DNA of 64,000 bases from Trogon surrucura (Eukaryota; Chordata; Aves; Trogoniformes; Trogonidae). The notes beneath the pieces are model-generated. The model saw nothing but the letters and a program-made list of their open reading frames with translations, searched no databases and was not told where the DNA came from. The number at the start of each line of letters is the position of its first letter. Position 1 is the first letter of the stretch. Made by a program: the position numbers and the translations under genes. The DNA lies in assembly GCA_020746105.1 (NCBI GenBank), contig CM036621.1, positions 51,680,264 to 51,744,263 on the forward strand, in the 5' to 3' direction. Below are positions 33,399 to 45,740 of the stretch, piece by piece.

Positions 33399-36300
33399 TA
33401 CCCAACGAGTTCTCCACTGAGATAAAGCAGTCAGCAGAGAGGTCTTGTTTCTGCTTGCAGAACTGTTTGTTAATAAACTCCAGCAGATCTAGGGACAATT
33501 CTATCACTAGGGAGTTTCTCGGGGGCACTTGAAAAATTATGGAAACTGTATTTTTTAGGATGATTTCTATGTCTGCTTTGTCTGCATGAGGCAGTGAGCT
33601 AAGATTTTAGTTTTTCCTGGATGCTTCTTCCTTTAACTTCTCTTTTGTCTGCCTGTGGACTTGGTGCAACTGAAGAAAGAGGAAAGGGCAAAGATACTCA
33701 ATGGAAATCAGTCAACTACATTAAAATTACAGAAATGTTTTAAAGGTGGCTTTACTGCTAAGAGTGGATGAAGGAAAGGATTTTCAAGTGTCAGTAGGGC
33801 ATAAGAGCTATTGCAGAGTCCAGTTGTCCCTGGGTTTTGAATTCCCAAACAGATTTTTGAAATAGTGTAGTAATTCATGTTTGACTTCAGCCATTTCTCT
33901 AACAAGAAGGAAGAATCCAGGGCAACAATGTCAGCTGAATTGTAGGCAGATAAAATTACAGGCTGCGGCTGGAAGAGATTCTTTTCGGTGACATTTTCTA
34001 GAATAGCCTGGGATTGCCAGGCAAGATGCTCTTCTTCTTGTTCAGAGATCCCCTCTCATTAAGAGAGAGGCAATGTAGCTTTTGGGTGCTATTGTCACCA
34101 AAAAGCAGTGCAAGACATTACTCAGCGCTGTTCAGTTATTTACTCAGCCAATAGGACACAAAAGCTATTGAGTTTTATACCTGTGGTTTTGATGAAAACA
34201 TCACCTCCTGATAGTCATGAAGGGGAAAAATGGGGTGCTTGAGCAGAAACTTTGAGACCCTGACCACTGGGTTAGGGACAAGACAGACAAATACAAGGAA
34301 GAAATGGTGCAAGAAATTCCAAACATGCCAGCCATCGCTGCTTTGACTGTAGCATCAATTGCTGTGATGCCTAAATTGTTTTACAGGGAAATCCAGTCTT
34401 TATGGTGCGGTCTCTGCGAGTTCTTAAGCAGGTTTTTCTGCTGCTTGTCCTCATTAGTTGTGTTAACTTTCAGTACCTCCTTCTCAAAGGTTCACATTTA
34501 AATGTAAAACCTGTGAATATAGTGATTACTTCTTCATGCCCTTTCTGACTTGATGAGAAAGTGTTCAGGGACAGAAAAGGCATAAAATGAACAAGCAGGT
34601 GATAGGCACCATTTTAAGGAATTCAAAGTGTGATCATTGTTCCTGTCAGCTGAAAAGTTTTGTCTGAAGTGAACTGCTAACCAAAATGTAACAGCCAGAT
34701 AAATTTCAATGTCCTACTCTTCCCCTTCTTCCCTGCTATCTTATTTAAAATGTTTGGGCATTTTGGATAGATTGATGTAGTGTACCAGTGTGTCGAGACT
34801 TGGAGTTTTGAGCCGTGTATGGGTTTTGTGGTCAAAACCAGCATCAAAGTATGGACTGTAAATCAGCTGAATTTTTATATGGCAAAATCAAAATAAACTC
34901 CATGACAGTAGTGGTTTTATTCCTGGCGTCAGACTATATAGCCATATAGCCCATTTAGCATTCACATTGAGGATTTTGTGTGGGTTCAGGTTATCTGAAT
35001 GATATGAGAATTAGATTAATTGGGCTTTTAGGACCCAGTTTTTTTGTTGACACAATTATAATAAAAGTTCTCCCTGACCTGCCAGTGAACTTGTAACATT
35101 AATTTCCTGAACACCTAGATTTGAACAACTTCAGATTTTAAAATCTGTGCCAAAAATGTTTATATCTACCATCTATCAGACACACTGCCAGTTGATAAGA
35201 ACTGCATGTGCCAACCGTTCAAAGAGGTGGGGAAATGTTTGCAGCAGTGGGAAATAAGGCAATTGCTTAAAAAAAAAAAAAAGCCTGCTGCAAGCCAGTC
35301 TTCTTTGCAGATGCATGGTTGAATGTGATTTGGGGGGTGTGCTCGTCCTTATTACCAGGCTGTCACATCAAAACACAAAGTGCTCAGAAGCATTATCCTC
35401 GGCATTGGTAAACTGTGGCTTCACTTCTACCTTTCAGCAAAAATCCTGAAGCTCCGAATGGTTTTACAGGCTTGCAGTTACTGCATTTTAACACCATGCT
35501 GGTGCCTAAGATCAGAGTATGAAGTAAGCAGCCTCTACCTGGGGACAGCGTTGCCTTTCTCACAACCAGGTTTAAACGCCCAGCAGATGGTGCAATGGGC
35601 TTTCCTTAGCTACAGAAACGCCTAGATCTTGAGCTTCCCTTTGGGTTGAAATTAAATGAAGTAATTTTATGTGCTCTGATCTGAAGCTAATGTTTTAAAA
35701 TTTTGAGTTTTAGAGATTAAAAATATACACGTTCTGTAATTTTTTTTCTGAAGAAATCTGTTGAATATGATACCTATTTCTGTAATACCTCCCCTGTCCT
35801 TATATCCACTTCTGAAAACAGAATCAAATTTTTAGGGAAGCCATGACTTTGCTTAATAGAGGAGTGCAGTCTTTGTCACCTCTGTTTGCTGCAGCATCTG
35901 ACACAGTGCAGTTTAGGACCTTTGCCTCCTGTAAGAAACAAGAGTTGCTGAAGGTGTGTCTATAGGAGGTAAGTCAGTTCCTAGTATAATACGTCTCCAG
36001 TTTAAAACCATTTGGTAGCTTAAAAGCAGTTACTTTCTGTCCCCAAACAGTAGCTTGCTGATGTTAATAATCAATGCCAGATATCTCTATTTCCACTTAA
36101 TAATGTTGAATTACAATTGTTTACAAGACTCCATTTTGCACAGAAAAATAAAGGGTCTGCCTACTCCTTTTTGATGCTGCCCTTCTAATACGTCATCAAA
36201 GCATTACTTTGGCGCTGGAAATTGCAGGCCAAAGTGCTGTTGACCAGCTCTCTATGGAATAACCTGATTTACTACTTATGGTTACGAGCAGGACGGATTA

Positions 36301-36420
36301 CATCCCCTTTACAACTCTTACTCAAAAAACCTAAACAAACAAAAAATCCCTGCAAATATATATATTTATTTATGTATGCATGTTGGGGCCACAATTAACA
36401 GAAATCACAGTAACAGAAAG

Positions 36421-36535
36421 TATTAGTAATAGAGCAGTGCAAAGATGATATGAATTAATTTTCCTTCTCTGATTCTCTTAAAATGTGCCCAGCAATTTGT
36501 CAAAACTTCTGAGAGGCTGCAATGTCGAAAAATGC
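36421..36535 (+). repeat. Copy A of an unrecognised dispersed repeat
   Basis: The first 68 bases align without gaps to 42513-42580 with 53 matches, and 13 of the 15 differences are transitions. After a short gapped part, 26 more bases (36510-36535) match 42594-42619 at 24 positions. Both copies share GGTGATATGAATTA-like and TGAGAGGCTGCAATGT motifs. Weaker similarity appears to reach both ways. I cannot match it to CR1, MIR or any LTR. It may be an old transposon or a local duplication of a functional element. Confidence 0.7.
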
Positions 36536-39500
36536 CCACTGAGGAATTGAGAGAAGTTGTAAAGCTCTACAGAGGCTTGAATCCCTTGCTGCAGTTGCTG
36601 CGTCTATGTTCTCTTTCACTCCATTTCTGAGTAAACTACACAAATGGAGCTTTAGAGCCAGAAGTGGCGATGAGTAAGGAGAAAAATCATGTCATCTTTG
36701 AAGATAAGAGTCAAGCTGTATTTAGAAGAGCATGCACAATATTCCTTCCAGGGTGTTACAGGCTCACTTCAGCAATTTGCTCACAGTGTTTAAAATAACC
36801 ATTAAATTACTTGCCAACCTCCTGTTAATAATGGAAAAGTCCTCGTGCAGCTGAAGACCTGAACATGGGAGGTGCCCAAAAAGTGCAATAGGTTTTATTG
36901 TAATCATGAAACCGCAGTCTATAAATATTTTAAATCTCTTAAAATTGTGTTTCTAACTCTCCCTTTTGTGATCTCCTGAATGCAGCACTAATGTAAGCAA
37001 ATGCTTCTGGGAAACCCAGGGAAATGCAATCAGATTCAATTCAATACCAACCTACCTACTTTCTTGTGCGTCCTGGATTTTGGTGGTAAATCAACCGTAG
37101 ACCAGCTAGTGTTTAATTTAACAAATATGAGTACTGGGATCCACATCCAGAGTTCAAGCACTAATTTTCAGGCTGCTGTGAGTTGGAAGCGTGGAAGGAG
37201 TGAGCTTAGTTCTTGTAGGAGGAAATGTAGCTTCTGCTGTCATTTTATAGATACCTTTTAGTTTAGCAGTCACTGATGCAACTCTTCTGGTTGAGTGACA
37301 AGTCACAGAGTATGATGTGTCTTATCTGGAAAGTCTCACTATGGCTCAGACATCGTGAGGGAGCAGAGTAGTACATCTGCCACATCTTGTGGCTGGTACA
37401 GAATACGTGATGTTACTGACGCTTGACCCATCCTCCAGCCTTTAATTCCATGAGTATTTTTGAATTAGGGAGTTTCTTGTTTGCCATACTGCAGGTTAAT
37501 TTGCAACATAACATCACCTGGCCTTTCACCGAGACACCATGTCAGACTTGCTGGCTGACTGTGCCTTCTGAAAGCGTTTCCCTGCTAAACTGATCTTGAT
37601 GAATAAAATATATGAAAGCAAAAGAAAAATTATTCCTCTCTAGCTTCCCCTACACACAGTTACTAATGATTTACATGTGTAGCACCTTTAAGACTGCTGT
37701 GTTTTGGATTTTTTTTTTTTCGGCTACACTTTGACTGTTCTGCTTGTATTTTAAACTATTCAGATGCAGACCTGGTCTAAACCAGAAGCTCTGTAGTTGC
37801 ACAAGGCTTTGTCTAAGCTAATAATCCTTTGTGAGAAGCAGAGTGCTACAGCAATACAGACCAGGGACTTTTTTATTGAAGATGTTGAGGGTGTGATTTA
37901 TTTGGAAGATGAACTCTTTCACAGTTGCAGCCAAGAGACATGGTAGTCCATAATGGTAGAATTCTTATGGAAAACTATGAAAATACTTAAAAAACCCAAC
38001 CAGTGCACTGGTTGTGTATAATATGTATGCAATACGTAATCATTACTGAGTCAAATCCTGAAGCACATTGACTGTGTCTTCTCTGCATAAAGATAGAACA
38101 ATGCCTGATACTCCTAGTAAACAAAGTCTGAGAAATCTTAAGTTAGTCCTTTAACAGAAGTTAAGTCACAATTTTCTTTGCTTCTGTTTTGTCTTCTAGG
38201 CTAGGAGCAACACTAGAATTTATATCAGAGGGAACAATACATGGCTGCTCTGTGTGTGATTTGTGAATGGAGAGATGTGTTCCCATCCTCCGAGCATCTG
38301 GTTTCATGTTCCTTCGAAGACCTCAGTACAACAGGAGCTTTAGCAGTATTTAAACAGGTGAGCATCTTCCTCTCACACAGCATGATGAGGCAGATTTAAG
38401 AAAGAATAAGAAGGTGATGGGCAGACTTGACATTTGGCACAAGTAAGCACAGAGATAAAAGTACCTAAATGGGTTGTTCGGTGTGTGAATGAACCTGCCT
38501 GCGTTTCTTGGTTATTCCTCAGGAGACACGTCTTCTCTTTGCCATTTTGCAGTCCCCATATTTCTCTCCTGGGTCAGCATTATCCCTGCATGGCTGTGAA
38601 ATGCAGTTGCTGCAGACGGTCCAGATTGCTCTTTTGTGAGTGATTATTTGAGGAATTGTTTTATTTTGTGTTTCCCCTGGGCATTTGGGCACAACAGGTT
38701 TTTTGGGGAAGTCAGCACAGACCAGTCAGTTAGCAGACCCTTGTTTTTCAGCTCCTCTGGCGCAACTGCAGCAGGCATTCCTGCTCTTTAGGCCGACTGG
38801 ATGTTTATGGACTCCTCTACTGCACATACTCCTCTACTACATACACTCCTACCTCTGCCCACACTTTGCAGTAAGGCAAAAGGCAGCTGGTGTTTTACAG
38901 GCGGTACAAGGAGTGGATCAGTGACTGCAGCAGTTAATTAAAGTTAGTCAGGAAGAGCAACACCAAGACAGAGGCTTGCAGAGTTGTGCTACCTATTAGA
39001 TACTCTTCCAATACTCAGAAATCAAGTCTTTTAATCTCACATATTGAAGCCTCACTTAAAATTAAACAGATTTTACCTATTTGATTTTTAAGTTTAGGAA
39101 TAGCACTGCTGATTTATCTGCTCAATAAAGGAGAGAGAAAGGCGCATATAGCCCACTACGTCCTGATGAAATGTATGCACTGGTTGTATATAAAGCATCT
39201 TATATTTATGATTTTAAGCCTGTCATTGTTACTGAAGCTCAGCTTTCTACCACACTTCAGTTACGGTTAAGAAAGCATATCCAAGATTTCACTATAAACA
39301 AGAAGTAACTTAAGAGATAATAAAGTGCCAGAGTTTTTAAAGTATATTTTCTATTTGTAGAGCAAAGCTGGAAGCAGTGAACAAAAGTAATCGCTACGCA
39401 TTATTCTTATCTTTTTGCATTTAATAGTCTGATTTGAATTTTGAATGCTTTGGCTAAGTGCAATGCTGCAGGACTAGGATACCTTCTGTCTCTTTCTAAG

Positions 39501-42500
39501 GATTTGATTTAGAATGCTAATTTTAAATAACTTTTCTGATAGCAACTGAGTTAGCCTGGTAATTATTTAAATAAATTTGAGCTAACTTTTTCAGAGGAAA
39601 TATTTTAAGATTTCTCCTTCTGAAACTTTTTTTAATATATTTGATTTTTTCCAAATGAAATATCTACTGTATTCACAAAATCCACCTTCCTTTTACTTCC
39701 CAGAGAATAGGATACTGTTTTTTTTCCATATATCTTAGAACGTTTAGTTACTAATGATCTCTGTAGGTCTTTCACGGGTGATTGTCGCACCCTTGAGTCA
39801 GGGCCTTTTCCTTTATTCCATTTGTATGACTCCAACAGAACTGGAAGAGGGATGGGATGGGCAAAGTGATCTCTCAGGCTGGATTTTGCTTCAGACTGTC
39901 CTCTCCTACGTGTGCTGATGCCATTACAGAACCTGGCAGAAACAAATCCGAAGAGATTTATTGAAGAGGCTTACAGTTAGGGCTACACAGATTATAGCAA
40001 TCATCCTAATGAATTTGGTATAATATGGAATTCAGAGAAAAGGGCAAGTATCTAATCAAAATAGCATTGAGTCCCAAGGGAAAGATAAAATCGGTGAGAT
40101 AGGAGGTCCAGCTTGAGTTTTAAAGATTTATCACCCAATTTATTCACTTTAATTCAGACAGATTAAAGCATCAAACCCAGCTATCACCATGCAAATATCA
40201 ACAGGATTAAATATAATCTTTGGAGACAAGTATTTAAGTAAAGCAATTTAGCCAATCAGGTAAACTTTTCCTTCCCAAACATGTCTTTCACTTCTCTTAT
40301 CTGCAATGCAGATCACTGGCATTCACTTTGGTCTGCATGAATAATTTCCAGTAGGAGTTCAGTATGTGAAACAAAGTGAGAATGCTTGTGAAGCTCTACA
40401 GTAGGCTGAGGAACTTAGACATCTGTATTTTGAAAAAAGGGCACTTTTGTACCTGCAGCGATCCAAATGCATATCTAGATGTAAGAATTAAACCCCTGTG
40501 TTTGTGTCTTTTTTTCCACTGAGTAGGTGCTCTTGCCTGTTGCTGGCATTTGTTGGTTTGGAGGACAGTCAACCACTTCTTTCCCAGTTCAGGTCTCTGG
40601 CTGTTAAATCCTGGAGAGATAACTACCAGAAACTACCCCAAAGTTTGTTAAAACTTTGCCAAAGTCAGGAAGAAAAATGTTAATGTAGTTGCAATAGAAA
40701 CCAGGGGACAAGTGAAGCCTTTGTGACCATTTGTGGCATGTTAGTCCCTTCCTCCTTGTGATTTTTGCTTAAGGGTCAAGTGATCCCATTTAGTGAGCCA
40801 ACTGGCTAAGCCCTTTTACTCCCACTTTTCCGCCCCCACCCCCCCAAGAGGTCCCTTTCACAACCTTGCTGCTAGCCAGGTAAACCCTAGGGCTGGGTCA
40901 AGTTGGTGATCTCTGTATGTGGCACCGTTACCACGATGTGATGTGTACGGTGGAGCTGCTTTGCCTCGAATGCAAATGTGTTTTGGTGTTTGGCTCCAAA
41001 GAAGTCAAACCAGTTGTGTCTTCTCAGTCCAAAATTGACATGGGGCTCCAGCTTTTCTACTTCCTTCTCCATGTTTTTTTTCTCTGAATAACCAGCTTTC
41101 ACTTTTCTGAAGAAACCAACTCCTTTTAATTGTCTTTTGAGCATTGTGGGTTTGGGTTTTTTCCTTTGTGATTCATACTGCTGCTGCTCGGGTTGGCTTT
41201 GTTATTACAGCTGTTAATATTGCACGATAAAACGAATTAATCGCCAAACCTCTGAAGAGCAGACAATTGGCTGCCTAAGGTCGACATTGGGAGGCTGTCA
41301 AGGACTGTTGGGACTTGTTGTCAGATCCATCATGCACTGGAGGTTTGCATCAGAAGCTAGTTTTGAAACTGAGGAAGCAAATAGAGTGTTAATAACATTC
41401 CTCAAACTGATCAGTTCCTCTCTGTTGCTGTAAGGTGCTCCTTGAAGTGTCAGCCTGGCTTACCTATAAATTCCTTGCTGTATATAAGAGATACTATCTC
41501 ATGTTAGTGCTGCCAGAAGCTGCTACAAATCGTATTTCTCTTGATGTAGGAAAAGTTGGGAATGCTTTTCTATCATAGGTTTGTCTAAAACTGTGTCTCA
41601 CATTGTAGGAGCTATTTAGAGACATTTACAGAATGAACCATACCAGTACAGAAGGATGCTGATTTCTGTTTTCTACTCTTTCCCCTCCTTATTTCAGTGA
41701 GGACCAGCTGTCTCTGTCACTGCTGCTGCCTGCCATTGTGTGACTGCTGTTATTTAAGGAAAGTTGATGCAGATTTGTTGTTTTCACTTATTTTTATGAA
41801 CATGTGGGGGTATTTTGCCTCCTAGGTAACACATTTTTTTGCCCCTCCTCTCCCAGCTCCCTTTAGGACTCCCAACATTATTAGGGAATATTATTCAGAA
41901 ACACAGAAGCAAAAAACTGGAGAGCAGCTTGCTGAGTGGGTCCTTTAGTTTGAGACTAGACAAATCATTCCATGTGAATTTATGATGTGATATGACAGCA
42001 TAGAAAGCAAATGTAATTTCATGTTGCATTATTATTTATTGAATTTATAACAAAACTGCAATTACAAGGAAGCCTTGCTCATTCAAATGTGCTGAGACAT
42101 GATCAGCATGCACAGTAGTAAAAGCTCATACCATCGCAATGTAGCTGCTGCTAGCTGCTCCTATCTCTACCAGTGCATTTGGTAGAGATAATTGTGAGGT
42201 TTTAAATAAAAATAGTGAATCTGTGACTTAAAAACGCATGTATTAAGTTCTAAAACTCACTTGTAGTGGCAGTGGCCCCAGAAAAGCAGAGGTGACAACT
42301 GACCTTCAGCACTGTGATATTTTAAATCTCTTCAAGCCACTTCTATGAATTAAGGCAACTGTCTGTCTACAGATGGGTGTCTAATCTAATGGTTTGCCTT
42401 CTGCTTATAAACAGAGTTGGTCAAATTTTGGACCTTTTTCTACTTTTGCAAATAAAAAAACCAAGCCTCTACAAATGTATGTGCTGGCATGACAGTTAGG

Positions 42501-42512
42501 AGAAAGGTAAAA
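36536..42512. other. Intergenic sequence between the two dispersed-repeat copies
   Basis: No gene recognised. It contains a strong exon-like segment (38200-38357), T-rich runs (for example near 37710) and a C-rich stretch near 40832-40847. The frames on both strands are short and featureless. Confidence 0.6.
38200..38357 (+). other. Candidate non-coding exon with near-ideal splice sites
   Basis: The acceptor is a long pyrimidine tract (TTTTCTTTGCTTCTGTTTTG then TCTTCTAG) and the donor is AAACAG followed by GTGAGC, both close to consensus. The 158 bases contain stops in all three frames, so if transcribed this would be a long non-coding RNA exon or an untranslated exon. No partner exon is certain. 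Confidence 0.3.
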
Positions 42513-42619
42513 TACTAGTAGCAGACCAGTATAAAGGTGATATGAATTAGTTTTTCTTTCCCAATACTCTTAAAATATGCATTTTCCAAGAATTGAGAGG
42601 CTGCAATGTTGGAAAATGC
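42513..42619 (+). repeat. Copy B of an unrecognised dispersed repeat
   Basis: Same orientation as copy A at 36421-36535, with about 78 percent identity over the first 68 ungapped bases and 24 of 26 over the last part. It is shorter in the middle by about nine bases. See copy A. Confidence 0.7.
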
Positions 42620-44829
42620 ACAGGCATTTTGTAAATACAAATCCTTGCTGTCTTCCATTTTCCCCTTGACTCTTAGATCTAAGTCAATAGGTAACCAGAG
42701 AGGAAGGATGGACAGAACCATGGAGAAGGATCCTGGAGAAGATCATCTCAGCAGCCTGCTTTTTAATCTGTACTGATTCTATTTCAATTACAATTACTTC
42801 ATCTACAGAACTTAAAATTGCACTGATCAGATACAACAGTGCTGTCTGACAACTGGCCTTTGGGAAGATAGTCATTCACATGCACAGTAGTGGCATGACT
42901 GTGAAGAAAGATAAATCCTTGCTAGTCCACATATTTTACTTCAAAAGAGCTAGAAGAGATGATATGCTCTGCTGTTTGGTTTGGTTTTGAGAAATTGCAC
43001 CTTAAGAATATTTTTGACTTAGAAATCATACTAAGGAACTACAAGGAGCTCACACAAGACTTTCAACATTAAGGTTATCCAATTTTTTCTTTTCTCACAG
43101 CCCACTGTGCTGCTGGATAGCTAGAATACGTGCAGCGGATAGCAGATGTATAGGATCATTCCCATGTACAGCTGACAGCTCACCACCAGAAATGCATCTT
43201 GTCAAGGTGGGGCCATTGGCAAATGAACACACGCTTCTAAACTGGAGCTTGTTTCACATCCAGACAGAGTGTGACTCGCATCTGCAGCAAGATCAGATAA
43301 TACTCTCTGGGCTTTTATTCTCTGTGGTTTTGTTCTGGCTAAAAAATCAGCCCAGTGTATGTACTGGAAAAGAAGAACATCAGTGTGAAGGAAGAGTGAG
43401 TAGGCTCTGCTGGAACCGGTCCATACTTTGTAAGTGTAAGTTAATGATCAAATATGATTGTAGGGAAACTCATTTTCTTGAGAGCATACATTTAAAAAAG
43501 GGATATTAACGCTGTAGTGTGGTAATCAGACAGTGCAATATCCATGGTAAAATGCCAATGTTCCAGAGATCTGACAAATCCAGCATTTGTTATTTACCTA
43601 TCGAAAACACTTGGCTTTGAAAAAGCAGTGTCGAGTGCCAGCAGAAGGGTGTTGGTTACAAATTCAGCACAACATGCAGTCAGCTTCAGTACAGAGCTAA
43701 CTGTAGGGGGTTTCGTTGGCTGCGCTTATAAGGTAGAAAGTATATTAATTGGCCCATAACTCAAATTGAAATAAGGAGAAAGATAAGATGAGCTGTCAGG
43801 GGAAGAAGCTAGGTTTGCTGATGATTTTTGGGTAGTGAGTTTGAGGGAAAGGAGCACTTGCCCTTGAGAACTGCACTGAATCATTTGTAAAGTCATTAGT
43901 CTTATGAATTATTTTGACTGTTATTGTTATTAATTATTTGTACTGAAGTAGCACTCAGAAGAGAGTTATGCTTAAAAATCCTATTCTACTGACTTCTGCA
44001 AAAGCACACAATAAAAATGCAATCTTCCCTCTGAAGAGCTTTTAATCTTAATGCTTCTCTCTCTCCACACTTTTTTCTTCACATTTTCATCATTTCATTA
44101 GGTATTTCCATCCTCCCTTTTATTCTAGTACATGGCACCTGAACCTCTTCCTTAAAGCTGTATTGGCGTCTGGCAAGTATGAAATTCATGCATCTGCACT
44201 CTTTTATGTCTCTGACTATCCTTTGGTTTTCCTCTTCTCTATGTGCGATTCCTTTTCTCACAGTTAATTTTCCACTTATTTATTTTCTTGTCTCCTTTTC
44301 TGCTATTTATCCTATTGTTTCAACCTCCATTTTTTTAACCTTTCTCACACTTCTCTCATCTTTTCTATGCACTCTTTTTGTCTCATTTTCCCTCTTAGTT
44401 CTCTTTCCAATTTTGGGGGAGATCTGGGAAGAAGTAACTCTTGTCTTCATTTATCCTAGCTACACTTTTTCTCGTGAATGGCTCTACCTGTCCAAACTTT
44501 CATATCGAGAGAGCATCTGCCAACAAGAAAGGTTACTTGGGAAAAGCACCTTTTAATAGAGAAGATGACGCTGCACCATGACTCAGGGCTGTGCCGGGTG
44601 TCACCTATTGCTGAAAGGTCCATTTGGGGATGTTCTGATTCTGGAGGGTCTTCAGTGTAAGACAACTACAGTAAGTTTAATTGAGATACAGCCTGGATAT
44701 TATAGAGTTTTATAAGTAATGTTATTTTTTTTATAAATAATAAGATTAGAACTCCCTGGCAAAGGTCCAACATTGTCTGTTGTGAAGAAACAGAAACTAG
44801 GCGAAAAGGACCAAGTTAACTGTTGGCAG

Positions 44830-45150
44830 GTTGTCCTTCTGCTATTAATTACGGTGGCTTGTCATTGTTTATGTTTGCCATAATTACAGCTATATTGCCA
44901 AAGTAGCCTTTAAACAGAATTGTTGTTGTTGTCATGACTGTTATTGTTCAAGAGCTGCATTTTTCAATTAGGAGAAATACATGAGATACATTATCTATAA
45001 CAATCTTTTTTAATGATAGCCACAGATATGGAAATTAGTCCAGAGTATAAAATTAAAGATATTTGAATAATTATAGTGTAATCAAGTCAAAATTACTGAT
45101 GCCTTTATTTGAGGCTAGATTATATGGAAAACAGCACAAGAAAATACGTG
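44830..45150. promoter_or_regulatory. Possible conserved non-coding regulatory block
   Basis: The block has two TAATTA homeodomain-type sites (44846-44851 and 44881-44886), several ATTGTT SOX-type sites, and long AT-rich stretches of mixed order with no transposon signature or simple repeat. Gene deserts next to developmental genes often hold such enhancers. This is inference from composition and motifs only; conservation was not tested. Confidence 0.25.
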
Positions 45151-45599
45151 CTTGAAATCTGAAAGGCACCAGTATTTGATAGGACATTTGCATATATTGT
45201 GCCAAATAAGTTGGTTTATGCCTGTCAAAGATTTAAAATATAAATGACAGTCACTAGGCTAGTTTACAGAGGCTTGGATATGTTGACAGAAGCTCCTTTG
45301 TGGTTCAGTTTGCTGGCATGTCTTGAATGTTTTGGTATGGTGGATTTGCAGCATAAAGGTGAATTTAATGGTGCTCAACAAGGTGGCTCAGAAATGTCTG
45401 CATTATAAATGCCTGTTTATTGGATTTTCTTGCAGAAGTTTCAATTTTTGTCAGTTCCCTTCTCCCTTTATTTGATGCTGCACATACTCTTTACTTAAAG
45501 ACGAACAAATAAAAAGGCCAGGTTGCCCAGGGGAGGCTAGAGACATCAGTTCAAGGGATCAACATTAATTTTGTTATTGTGTGTAAGAAACGAGCTTAA

Positions 45600-45740
45600 C
45601 AAAAAAACAACAAAAAGACCAACACCAAAACCAACCAGTCAAAAAACCCACCAATTAATCCCCCTGACCCAATAAAACCAGCCACCCAAACAAACAACAA
45701 AAGAAAAAACAAAACCAACCAAACCAAAACCCGCAACCCT
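45600..45740. repeat. A/C-rich low-complexity tract
   Basis: About 140 bases almost wholly A and C on the + strand (CCAACACCAAAACCAACCAG, AAACAAACAACAAAAG and so on). It is the strand-reversed counterpart of the G/T-rich tract at 14958-15091, with no fixed unit. Confidence 0.85.

Larger units (their letters stand above)
28199..36320. other. Intergenic sequence after the CR1 cluster
   Basis: Unique AT-rich DNA with no recognised gene. Separately listed: a poly-G run (29925), an exon-like open segment (30531), a (TA)n run (32404) and an 18-bp direct repeat (33359). Many short frames on both strands show no family features. Confidence 0.6.
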
